Of a stretch of DNA of 64,000 nucleotides, positions 23,781 to 33,740 are shown one piece after another. Numbering within the stretch: position 1 is the stretch's first letter; each line of letters begins with the position of its first letter. The notes under the pieces were generated by a model, which made no database searches, had not been told where the DNA came from, and worked only from the letters and a program-made list of their open reading frames with translations. This DNA is from Pectinophora gossypiella (lineage: Eukaryota; Arthropoda; Insecta; Lepidoptera; Gelechiidae), in assembly GCF_024362695.1 (NCBI RefSeq), contig NC_065425.1:7011001-7075000 (forward strand), written 5' to 3'. The position numbers were made by a program, and so were the translations under genes.

Positions 23781-23791
23781 GTAAAATGGAG

Positions 23792-24118
23792 TTTTTTTTT
23801 TTGACGTGACTTATTGTAGATTTTCCGCAGATGGCATTAACTACTTGGCCGGACAAATGGGGAGCGCTGAAGGCTCTCACCCGGTACAACGTTTAAGACA
23901 ACAGCCTGAGGGTGCCCAGTTGGGCGCGAACCTCGGCTCAGGGCGTCGTCTGAGAGGAAAAATATTTGAAAGAATTAATCGACCCTAGCGGGTCGATAGC
24001 GATAAGCGCTGAATGAGGGAAATCGTTGACCACGCCGGCGGGGTCGGTATCGGGGTCCTGAAGTGTTTGGTGTCGCGAGCTGATTGGCTGCCTCTATGGC
24101 TAGAGTTATCGGGTCGTC
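23792..24118 (-). mobile_element. Poly-A retroposon with perfect 12-bp target-site duplication
   Basis: AGTAAAATGGAG is repeated perfectly at 23780-23791 and 24119-24130. On the minus strand the element ends in AATAAGTCACGTC followed by a poly-A run (poly-T at 23792-23802 on plus), so it was inserted by LINE-type reverse transcription. The body includes GAGCCGAGGTTCGCGCCC and GACGACGCCCTGAG. No tRNA-like head is seen at the 5' side. It may be a 5'-truncated LINE 3' end or a SINE. Confidence 0.82.
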
Positions 24119-24134
24119 AGTAAAATGGAGGAAA

Positions 24135-25640
24135 CCATGTCGGTTTTATGTTTCTAAACCCCAATAATAAAACAATTTTGCTCTTTTCTTTATTGCCTGT
24201 AATCTTAGTTACAGCTTCCATAGCTAATGTAAATTTCCTCGCATGTTCTAATCAATAGAATTAGCTCTATACTTTAAACAGTATTATTAGTTTCTGTTAT
24301 ACAGCTGCAATTATTACATTTGTTGTGATTACTTTTAGTTTTAATTAACTCTACTTTCGTGGCGGTTTCGAAGAGTTCATATGTGATATAATTATTAACT
24401 CTTGTTTTAGTTCAGTTCCAACTTTGAATAAGTAGACAATAATAATTATGTACTTCTATGATAAAGATGTATGTACCTACCTAGAATTTTTATTTAGCGA
24501 TTAACACTTAATTTATTATGTACTACCTTTTAAAATATATGTATTTTACATATATTAGTGCAGCAGAAAAAGTAAATCGATCAATATGTAATATCATTGA
24601 AAATGATATAGGTACCTCATTCCTGTCATGTGAATTTTAACATGGTAACTTGTGTATGCAATGAAGGAGCTATATAGTTATATATAACAAAAAAGCAAAA
24701 AAAATATTTGTAAAAATTAAATATAAGTAATGTTTGTAATATAAACTGCATTGTAAGATAAACCGGCAAATCACGATATAAAGTCAGAAGAAGTGTAATG
24801 AATGCTCATTGCAATTTTTCATCAGAAATGAGTCCAACACAAATTAATCTCTATGAATTGCGCTTTCAACAAAGCGTTTAAGTATTGCAAAATAATTTTC
24901 TTCGTCCTTTCAAACGCAACGCGATGTAGAAAGTGTCATCGCGAGTTACGCTGTGAGAGAGACAGAAATAGTCTTTAATGGGTTTGTTGCTGTGTATGAG
25001 AGAGATGGTAGATAGTTTTGTGAATGTAGTTGGAAACCACAGTGTATTGCGTCGCGTTTTATAATGTAACCACATTCAATTTGAACGAGGAAGCCGCGGG
25101 CAATTTAAATATTTGACAGGCATAGTTTGGATTGTGGACGACACTTGCTGATGTACCCTGTACAGTCATTTTGAATAATTTTACTCCAATGGCGAATGAA
25201 GAAACAAACGGGCGAATACCATAAAAAATATTCACATATTTTAAATACATTCATATGTATTTGAGTGTTTTATTCACATCAAATCAATCATTTATTCGCA
25301 TGGGATTCATGGTTTTGCCAAACGGTAGGTTTTATGTTATAACTACCTATCACATGATCCGCTAGATATAAATATGCGAAAATATTAAAAGATAACTTGC
25401 TACTTAATTACAATATTGATTCGAAAAACCCTAACGTGCTAGTATAACCCTATAAATGCTAGTATAGTTTGCATGTATTATACCCTTCTTCCATGTGGTC
25501 AAACTGGGTAGTCAAACCAATTTGTCCAACAGGAATAATTTCTACATGTATATCGATACACCATCCATCCACTATCCATCTATGGCACTTGCCTGGTACT
25601 GGACCTTTTTGTAAGTCTGTTTATGTAGTTACATAAATAA
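24135..25640. other. Intronic DNA, no gene seen
   Basis: AT-rich, with a GC-richer patch at 24890-25100 that includes GTGAGAGAGACAGAAATAG (GAGA-type). Minus frames of 63 and 65 codons cross it without domain-like content. Confidence 0.35.
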
Positions 25641-25644
25641 AAAA

Positions 25645-25770
25645 ACGCACGCCTATTTCCCACCGGGGTAAGCAGAGACAATGGAATCCCATTTATTTCG
25701 GTCCTGACACACTTCTCTTGGTTCCTCCACATTCATCAATCGTTTCATACACGCACATGTATGTATGTAT
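25645..25770. repeat. Dispersed repeat family H copy
   Basis: ACGCACGCCTATTTCCCACC, GGGGTAAGCAGAGACAATGG, GGTTCCTCCACATTCATCAA. It aligns closely with 44685-44785. Confidence 0.5.
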
Positions 25771-25969
25771 ATACTTTCATTTTCTCTTTTCGAACGCGCT
25801 GCTCCTTAAAGCCTCCAATAATCATTATTCTAAAACTGCCAAAACTAAGGATATCAGTTTACATTTACAACTTCCTAACATCCTTACACACAGCTTATAT
25901 CTAGTAACAAGCTGTATGTGAAATGCAAAGATGGGTTAGGAAATTTTAAATAGTTAGCGACTGTCGACC

Positions 25970-26130
25970 AGGGAGATTAAAATGGCTACATCAAAGCTAT
26001 TCATCTTAAAAGCAATATTGCCATTTGACATTGATTTGCATTAGGCACTTACTTTTATATGCGTAAACGTCGAGTTGCAATATAGCTTTTTTTAAACCAA
26101 TTGCTTTGATCTGGCCTTTTTAGCTCCCCA
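25970..26130. mobile_element. Foldback MITE family E, copy 2
   Basis: Left GATTAAAATGGCTACATCAA, right GATCTGGCCTTTTTAGCTCC. Internal AAGCAATATTGCCATTTGAC and TTGCAATATAGC are in inverted relation. It lies about 140 bp before a family D retroposon. Confidence 0.68.
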
Positions 26131-26269
26131 GTTCTTTCCAGTACAGTTCAGTTCAGGTATTTTCCCCACTCAGCCTGGTAGGACAATAAACGTTCGATTT
26201 GCTCAGCTACGGCGCGGGCCTGTACAGGGGCGTAGCAAGGTGACTAAGGGCCAATGGGACCCTTGTGGC

Positions 26270-26372
26270 AAATCAATTTAAGAGCCACGCTCTTGTCGGT
26301 GCAGCATTTTCCATGCTACTTTTTTAGAGAAAAATAGGGCAGTGGTTTCCCTCTTGCCTTCCGCCCCAAAAC
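26270..26372 (-). mobile_element. Family D retroposon copy
   Basis: Plus strand AATCAATTTAAGAGCCACGC, TGTCGGTGCAGCATTTTCCA, TGCTACTTTTTTAGAGAAAA and GGGCAGTGGTTTCCC, ending CCTTCCGCCCC. It matches the copies at 2683 and 6308 closely. Confidence 0.75.
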
Positions 26373-26404
26373 CATACAGACTCAGGTTAAGACAGAGACA
26401 GGTT

Positions 26405-26480
26405 AAGTTAATATAACATAACAAATACTTTATTCCACACACAGGAAATACAAAAATACAAAAGAGAAGTAGAAAATCAA
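26405..26480 (-). mobile_element. Possible LINE 3' end
   Basis: Plus ACATAACAAATACTTTATTC then CACACACAGGAAATACAAAA. On minus it ends GGAATAAAGTATTTGTTATG, with an AATAAA signal. Other minus-strand ends of this form occur at 37860-37930, 42240-42300, 52085-52160 and 56884-56950. Confidence 0.35.
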
Positions 26481-26639
26481 TAAACCGCCGATTGTACTTC
26501 TCTTGTCACATTTGTAATTGTTTTTAGTGTTGTGTTTACATGTGCAATAAAGCGTTTTTGTATTGTATTGTAAAGTCATCATCCCAACCAACTATATTTA
26601 TTATTAATAATTATGACATGTATTACAATTATAATATGT

Positions 26640-26840
26640 GCGTAGTGCGGCGGAGTATGTGTGTAGTCTTCTTCAGCGATCCTCACTGCTGAGGATCGCG
26701 ACCACAGGTTATGGTTTTCCATTCAGTACGGCTGTATGCTGCGTAGACCGCTCTCTGCATGCTGCCGGCCACCGTCTTCTTCGAGATGTCAAACCACCTC
26801 GTAGGTGCCATGTATGTAGTATATAACATTATTATGATTA
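26640..26840 (-). mobile_element. Family G retroposon copy
   Basis: CACTGCTGAGGATCGCGACC, CACAGGTTATGGTTTTCCAT and CATGCTGCCGGCCACCGTCT match the 41665 insert. It extends further on the right (TTCGAGATGTCAAACCACCT), so the 41665 copy is 5'-truncated. An open frame of 62 codons across it is incidental. Confidence 0.68.
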
Positions 26841-26864
26841 AAAATCAAAATTGATACTAATAAT

Positions 26865-26945
26865 GATGATGATCTCCAACCGATTTCGGTAATGGCGACC
26901 ACTTCGACTCCTATGCAGTTGCTGATAACTAGTTCATCACTAAAA
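26865..26945. repeat. Dispersed repeat fragment with ATGATGATG end
   Basis: AATGATGATGATCTCCAACC then GATTTCGGTAATGGCGACCA. It looks like the 3' part of another SINE-like repeat next to family G. Only one copy is in the window, so this rests on its general resemblance to lepidopteran repeats. Confidence 0.35.
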
Positions 26946-27062
26946 AATATCCTGTTATGATTTTATATCCCTATATAATTGTAATACATGTCGTAATTAA
27001 TTTATGTAATTGGAAGATTTAAAAAAAATGTTTTTGACGAGGTACATAATAGATCAGTTTCT

Positions 27063-27172
27063 GGGGGGTTAAAATGGCCACATCAAAGCAATTCATCTAA
27101 GAAAGCAATATTGCTATTTGACATTTGTTTGCATTGCGCACTTACTTTTATATGCGCAAATTTGGAGGTCCT
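27063..27172. mobile_element. Foldback MITE family E, copy 3 (right arm lost)
   Basis: Left arm GGGGGTTAAAATGGCCACAT, CAAAGCAATTCATCTAAGAA, AGCAATATTGCTATTTGACA is intact. After ACTTTTATATGCGCAAATTT the right arm is absent, so it is a one-armed remnant. Confidence 0.68.
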
Positions 27173-27179
27173 CGAACTC

Positions 27180-30100
27180 CCCCTCACTTGGTCCCTGGTC
27201 AACTACGCCACTGTTCCTATAAATAGCGCATTGTTGTTCTAACTTCGCGGACTAATCGACTGCGCGCGCACTAAAACGACACTAATAATAAACCTTTAAT
27301 TAAACGAGCTCATACCCGCTGAGGCGGTGTTACTTGCTAGATTGAAAACGCTAATTCCTACCTGGATACACGAAGTGAACTGAAATTCGTTTGTTTACTT
27401 GTATTTTTTAGTTTGTTTTACACAGGCCCGGGAAGTCGGGAGCTATGCGCATGAGTGTCACAGAAAAGTAAACTGAGTTGTGAAAAATATCTGCTGCTTT
27501 ATTTGGATACCGAGTAAGTAGATTACTATCTACTTCTGTATGAAAAATAAAAGGTTTCAAATCGCTGTGAGATCTACAAGAAAGATAAATACATATTACT
27601 TACGAAATAAAATTGCAAAATGAGGAAATCTTATGTTTTCTTTAACAGACTCTGAAGACGTTTCAGTAGAACTATGTTACCCACTGAATATTCTTTTGTG
27701 TAATTTGTTAAAAACAAAACAATATACATAAAGCATTCTGCTGTTTTCTTCTATAATGTATCTAAGTGTGTAATGTAGGTAACATACCACCGTGCTCTCT
27801 GAGACCCTCTCGTATGTCCACACTTACTATTTGGCGAAAAGCTCGTAAAAAAGAAAAGTCGTTAAACTTACCGCTGCCTCAAAAAGATCACAAATAAATT
27901 CACCACTGAAAACAAGGTCGGCCAAGGAAGGCGTCCATTGAGGAGACAGCCGAAACCTGATCGTTTCTCATCGCACATTGAGCGGTAATCAGGCTAATGG
28001 TTGCAATTAGTTCTGACGGCGACCACCGGCGAGAGACCGGTATGCGCGGGCGCAGACGCAAGCAGGATCGACACTCGCGCGAGGCTTGAAGGGTTTATTG
28101 CGTAGTGTGTTATCATTATCTCGTAGCATGTGATTCGGCATAGTAGTGAGCGCCATGCGAGGTAAATTATAAGTTACCTGAAACAAATTAGTGAAAGTTT
28201 CGCGTTATCTATTTAAGATGTAATAGATATGATATGTGCTTGGTTGGGTGGTGTCGGGTATATGAGGGAAAAGTTTAGGTACGTACTTCCATATAACACT
28301 TTTATGATATAGAGTTTACAAAGTATGCAATACAAAAAAGGTTCGGATTAATATCTTTGAACTAAAACACAATAAGCCTAAAACATGAGTATAATATTTT
28401 AACAAATTACCATCACCCATATCCCACCAAGTCACCATCATCCCAAAAAAGTGATCCGGGACGCGTCTTCACAATCCCTCTTACCCTTCTAAGTGCCGTT
28501 TAGTGGGTGAGCGCCTCTAATTCATAATGAGTGGTTGCGTAGTATCAAAACACGTACAATAAGAGCAAGGCTGGATCAGATCAGATAGCATCGCTCGATG
28601 AAATGGCTCAATCTGTACCGGTGGCCTCTCGCCGGCAGCTGGGGTACATGTGGCTTTTTTATCGGCAAAATGTACGTTATTACAGGTTGTGATAAGCATT
28701 TATATTTTATTTTTCAAATAGATTCCTGTTTGATCCCATTAAAGTGAAACGCGCTTATCTAGTAAAGATGAAACTAAGTACTTATATAAGAAAATGAGAA
28801 TGTTAGAAATGAGATTGTCGGTTTTTTTTAAATGTGGCTAAGCGATTAAGATACATTCCGTTTTAAGCGTCAATTCTTACACATCTCTTGAAAAATCTTG
28901 TACCTATAGTAAGAACTGTTTTGATTCGGTGTGTTGGCCGTTAATCAAAAAATATTTTTCAAAACTGATTGGGTACCAACCTTAGACGATAATAGCTAAT
29001 TTTGACTCATTCATACCTACTCAAAGTTCTTTTTTTCTCATTATCATTAGTATGTATTAAAGAACATTAGTAGATCGATATCATTGATTACAATTCTATT
29101 GACAGATCACTCTTAGCGAAATAATTGAATCATTCGATGAACAACCTAAGTTATAAATATATCTGAGCTTTCGCCTTCATGACTTTAAATTTTTGATAGA
29201 CTCTGTCGAGTATTATGAGATAAGATTTTGAGCGTATAAAGATCATATTGAGTCATAATTATAATTTAAATTTTCTTTCTAAAATATAAACTTAGTAAGT
29301 AGATAACAAAGCGCATTAATATATACTTCGACATTAACTCCATTTTCCATGAAGTCGCATATCGATATATGTGCTTTTTTTACGAAGCCTGTGGTGGTTA
29401 TCTAGTCTTTTTGTTATTTTAATGTGTAGGTATATAAATTAATAATAAACGTGTGTTCAAATCGTACTTTTAAAAACGTCAATATTTTAAATACTTATCT
29501 TGTTATAATGACTTTATGAGTCTTAAGCCGGTTACAAACACTGCGAGGTATGTGGCCCCGCGCGTCATGCGCCGCATGCCATGAAATGTGTGTACCTTCA
29601 TATTCGTAGCTAGGCATATGTTACGCAAGTGTTTTACACAACGTAGCATGGCATATAGCATGCTAGGCACATGCCTCGCAATGTTTCTATCCCCTTTAAT
29701 TAGAATCGATTAAATTCTACAAAATTAAATACACCAATATTATAACCACCGATATCATGCCAGACATAAGTACCTACATCCTAACTATAAAATCAAACGT
29801 ATCCGACATCCAATAATTGACACCATAATCCGCTTTTTGTTTCTTAATCCCTATTGAAACACCCTGAAAAGAACCCGTCAACGTTCATTCATGAACAATG
29901 AATATAAACTTTAACCATTAAAAGTTAAAGTTTAGGATACAGAATCCTTGATCTTGCGTCTCCACATCGAATTAAAATGAAGAGATTTTTGAAGAAATCT
30001 CGACCTTAATCAAAGGAGTTAAATAAAATAAAACTTTGATATAATATATCTGTCGTGATACAAAGTATAAACTACCGCAGTATTGTAAGTAACTTCTTCG

Positions 30101-30930
30101 ATCAACATTTCAACTTCCTTGACCAAATTAGTGTCTTGACTTTATTCTCTCATATCTCAACAATTTTCCAAAACAGATAATTAGCATACGGAATTGTACG
30201 ATACAAATTATTTATACTTAATTTATATTTGTTAATTATTATTCTGTTAATAATTGCAAAGTTATTGACAGATTGTAATAAAACGTATAATTGCAATTTA
30301 CGTGAACAGACGTGATTTATGTTTGCAAGTCTAAGTAGGTGTAATGTTTGTTAAAACAGGCTTTAGAATACTCAATACTCTTCATAAACTCTCTGTCTCT
30401 CTGTTTTTACTCTTGTCTTTAAACTTATGTTACTGCTTGTTATGTGTGTACTGTGTAGCAATGGTTTAGATGACAGGGGACGTGTCGAATTGGCAGGAAA
30501 TCGGCCTCAGTGTCGACACTTCACGGCCTCAGAGGATGTTCTAAATGAGTCCGGACGGACTCTTTGTACTTAAGTCCTTAAACCCTTTTGTATAAACTTA
30601 AAACTGGAACTATACGCTCGATCTAAAGCCATTTAGACTTAAGTAAATATTCATGGTCTTTTTTTATCTATTTTTATTCAATTATTATTTTTAGTAAACA
30701 TCTGATAAAAATAAATATGCCATCACAAATAATCACTGAAAGATCTCTTAAAGCTAATTCTAATTAAATATTCTTAAACTTAACAATTACAAAGAATTAT
30801 AAATAAACAAACTATAGTTAGGTATAACATAACAGTTACGCATAACAGTTTAGGCTGAATTAAAATGCTCTCTTTTACCATGTCTCTTTAGAAGTATAAT
30901 TATATTAAGATAAACAATCAATAAAAAAGT
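27180..30930. other. Intronic DNA, no gene seen
   Basis: AT-rich with GC-richer islands at 27225-27330, 28005-28095 (GGCGACCACCGGCGAGAGAC, GGTATGCGCGGGCGCAGACG) and 28600-28650 (GGTGGCCTCTCGCCGGCAGC). The foldback element at 29536-29686 lies here. No exon-like segment with splice sites and domain content was found. Confidence 0.35.
29536..29686. repeat. Foldback element with AAACAYTGCGAGG ends
   Basis: AAACACTGCGAGG at 29536-29548 and CCTCGCAATGTTT at 29674-29686. The inversion continues as GTATGTGGCC against GGCACATGC, with CATGC-rich sequence in between. Its GC content exceeds that of the flanks. Likely a MITE-type insertion. Confidence 0.5.
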
Positions 30931-30931
30931 T

Positions 30932-31266
30932 AAGTCTTCTTCTTCTTATCGTGTAAGTTGTGAGGTGGAATACCAGCCTCATCAACCCTGGTGTCAGGGT
31001 TATGATTGAGCCGCCAAAGGCCCCTCCCTGACATGGCTCATGTAACAATTACTCACACCAATAAATAGTAACCGGGACCAACGACTTAACGTGCCTTCCG
31101 AAGCACGGATCATCTTACTTGCGGACAATCAGGTGATCAGCTTGTAATGTGCTAACCAAACTAAAGATCACAAAGTGATTTTTTTTTATATGTCCCCACC
31201 GGGATTCAAACCCGGGGCCTCCGGATCGTGAGTCCAACGCTCAACTACTGGACCACAGAGGCCGTT
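30932..31266 (-). mobile_element. tRNA-headed SINE family B, near full length
   Basis: On the minus strand the element runs from a tRNA-like head (box B-like GGTTTGAATCC, one change from consensus) through a poly-A stretch and the shared core (about 31070-31115) to the tail with GGCTCAATCAT, CAGGGTTGATGAGGCTGG and (GAA)n. No clear target-site duplication was found. Confidence 0.85.
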
Positions 31267-31756
31267 GTTGTATATAGTTATATACATGTATTCGAATGGT
31301 ATATTTTACTACCACACCCATTTTTCTTCATCACTGGAACTTCCAACAAGAACGTAATCATTTTGTTTTGCGCCGCAAATTACGCTTTCGACGATGAATC
31401 ACTGTTCACCATCCAGTCCAGAGGAAAATATCTCCAATATTACTCACGATTACGCGAGGGCTTTTCACACCTTATTCATTATAAGGTGAAAGTATCTTTT
31501 TTTTTGTTTTGATGTGAAAAATGAAAAACAAGCATGTACCTATCCAGTTCTCGAAGCAGCCGTATTGATCTGTTCAAACATTAAATTTAAATATTCCTAT
31601 ACCTAAAAATACTTATTGAAATTGTTTTGTAGGGTAGGTAAAATGAAGAGGTAATCATATCTTCGTGGTTTTTGCACTCTTACATAGAATAGAATAAGGG
31701 ATAAATCGATTCTAATAACGGTAACTCTCCGCTCCATACCCTTCGGTCTTACTTTA

Positions 31757-31894
31757 GGGTAGTATTAATAAACTAATCTCAGCTGAGACTGCCCTCAAGA
31801 TCATGCTCAAGTCTCTGTTTTTATATGAGAACTGTAACATTGACATGATCTTGAAGGCAGTCTCGATGCTGAGATTAGTTTACTAATACCACCC
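31757..31894. mobile_element. Small MITE (138 bp) with TTA target duplication
   Basis: Left GGGTAGTATTAATAAACTAA and right inverted GGGTGGTATTAGTAAACTAA, arms about 45-50 bp continuing through TCTCAGC and GAGACTGCC. TTA flanks it at 31754-31756 and 31895-31897. Three-base TTA/TWA duplications are typical of PIF/Harbinger-derived MITEs; that assignment is inference. Confidence 0.75.
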
Positions 31895-32514
31895 TTAGTC
31901 TTCAATCATGCTATCAGGCGTCACACACACAATTGCGCGTGTACGATAACGCCAATGTGTAGTGTCTGTGCAAAACGAGGTGCTTCTATGAAGTTTCTGA
32001 GGTGTGTGACTTCTACTCGTATATACCATTCACTACCCACTCGTCTCGACCCGACTTCGCCCGAGTAGGTACCTACTACTATTTTTGTTTTCTTGAAGAT
32101 ATGTAGATAAATAGCATCACGGCTGTCACCCCGAAGGGGTAGGCAGAGGTGTACAGTTATCTCATCATCGAGAAAGGTTTCTTAACTTCGAGAATAAAAT
32201 AGCTATTTGACCTTACTATTCATATCAGTAGGTAATTTAAATGGATTTGGTCTTGCAAAACAACTAATCTTTTCTAAAGTTGAAAGATCAAACGGGTCAT
32301 TCAAACAATAGTCAACCTTTGTATAAATCAAGCTAGTTCCAATAAGGTGTGACCAGGGTTGGCAACCAACTGTCTAATGGGAGATAATAATCTGTTCTTG
32401 GCACTCCGTTACATGCAATGCATGGTCACGGATGAAACAATCAACTTTAAGTACATGAAATAGGAAAAAACTGTAATCGAGGCAAATTCATGTTACATTT
32501 TTAAAAGAAGCAAG

Positions 32515-32625
32515 GCAAAGCAGAAGGCAAGAGGGGAACCACTGCTCTATTTTTCCCTAAAAAGTAGAATGGAGGATGCTACACCGACAAGAGCGTGGCT
32601 CTTAAATTAGTGATGAAAGCTAAGA
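32515..32625 (+). mobile_element. Family D retroposon copy, opposite orientation
   Basis: It reads GAAGGCAAGAGGGGAACCAC, TATTTTTCCCTAAAAAGTAG, GACAAGAGCGTGGCTCTTAA and ATTAGTGATGA. This copy shows the family D tail on the plus strand: TTAAATTAGTGATGA. Confidence 0.78.
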
Positions 32626-32792
32626 CAAAAGGAAGGGTTATGACGCTAGCAGTCTATTTAGGTAGGTACCTGCAATAGACTACCTACCTAAGCCTCAAAA
32701 ATAACAATAGTTACATACCTACTTAAAACTTTACATGTCTCTATTTATCATTCTAAAAAATATTTTGGTATGTAATCTGATTACACATATCA

Positions 32793-32953
32793 GGGGGGTT
32801 AAAAAGGCCACATCGAAGCAATTCATCTAAAAAAGCAATATTGCAATTTGACATTTGCGCATGAAAAGTAAGTGCGCAATGCAAAAAAACAAAATGTCAA
32901 ATAGAAATATTGTTTTTTTAGATGAATTGCTTTCATGTGCCTCTTTTAACACC
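32793..32953. mobile_element. Foldback MITE family E, copy 4 (best-preserved arms)
   Basis: Left GGGGGTTAAAAAGGCCACAT, CGAAGCAATTCATCTAAAAA; right inverted counterpart TTTTTAGATGAATTGCTTTC. The arms extend about 65 bp with few mismatches and the spacer is short. It is non-coding. Confidence 0.75.
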
Positions 32954-33594
32954 TTAGGCCAGGATTTGTTCTGACTCAAATCCTAGGGATCAAATCTGAA
33001 AAAAAAATAACAGATATTTTTTTTTATAAATTTTCTCTTTCAGATTATCCGACTTGTTAATTTTGATTGTAAAATCTGTGGCACAAAATATAAGTACTCT
33101 CATTTTAACGTATTCTTACTAAATGCCATACAATACATACCTATCACACGTTAACCCTATAATAACAAATGATAGATAAGTAACATTCCACATAAAGTAA
33201 CGCGCGACCGCATACAGGCACCGTATCGAGCGAGTGACCTCCACACAAAGCCATACTAATTGCCACGAATCTCGCACGAAATTAATCAGTCGAATCATAC
33301 ACTCCCTCACACAGATACACATCCAAGCTTGCCTTAACTCGAGGGCTGCTGAACATTTCTGACTATTATGTAGAGCAGTTTTCAAGGTGTGCTTCACTAT
33401 ATAGGTGGCCGCCCAGTAACAGCTGAATTTAATAGAGAATTATGTACAACATTATTTCCAGTTAGCTTATACAGAAACGGAGCAACATCAACTTAACAGA
33501 ATCAAGCCAAAGAAAAATCAGTTCAGTGCTATAGTAAAATAAAATAAGAGGTGTAAAAGTGCGGTGGAGTGTACGTGCCTAATATAAACGTTGT

Positions 33595-33740
33595 ATTCGC
33601 GGCGCGCTTTGATCTCCCTTGGTCTCCAATTAGCACTCGCGCCGCCGCCTTTGGCGTCCGCCGCCTTTGAGCCGCCGCATGCTCCGTCCTGCTCGCACGC
33701 ACCTCTCGCTCGCCCAACAGCCTCCGCCATGCCTGCTAGT
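33595..33740. promoter_or_regulatory. GC-rich island in the intron with TCF- and homeodomain-type sites
   Basis: An abrupt CpG-rich stretch in AT-rich DNA. It contains CTTTGATCT (33607-33615), a match to TCF/Pangolin sites, and CAATTAG (33627-33633), a homeodomain-type site, followed by GCCGCCGCCTTTGGCGTCCG. Two overlapping minus-strand frames (80 and 62 codons) cross it with low-complexity Ala/Gly/Arg sequence and no domain. I favour an enhancer or alternative promoter over an exon. Confidence 0.35.
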
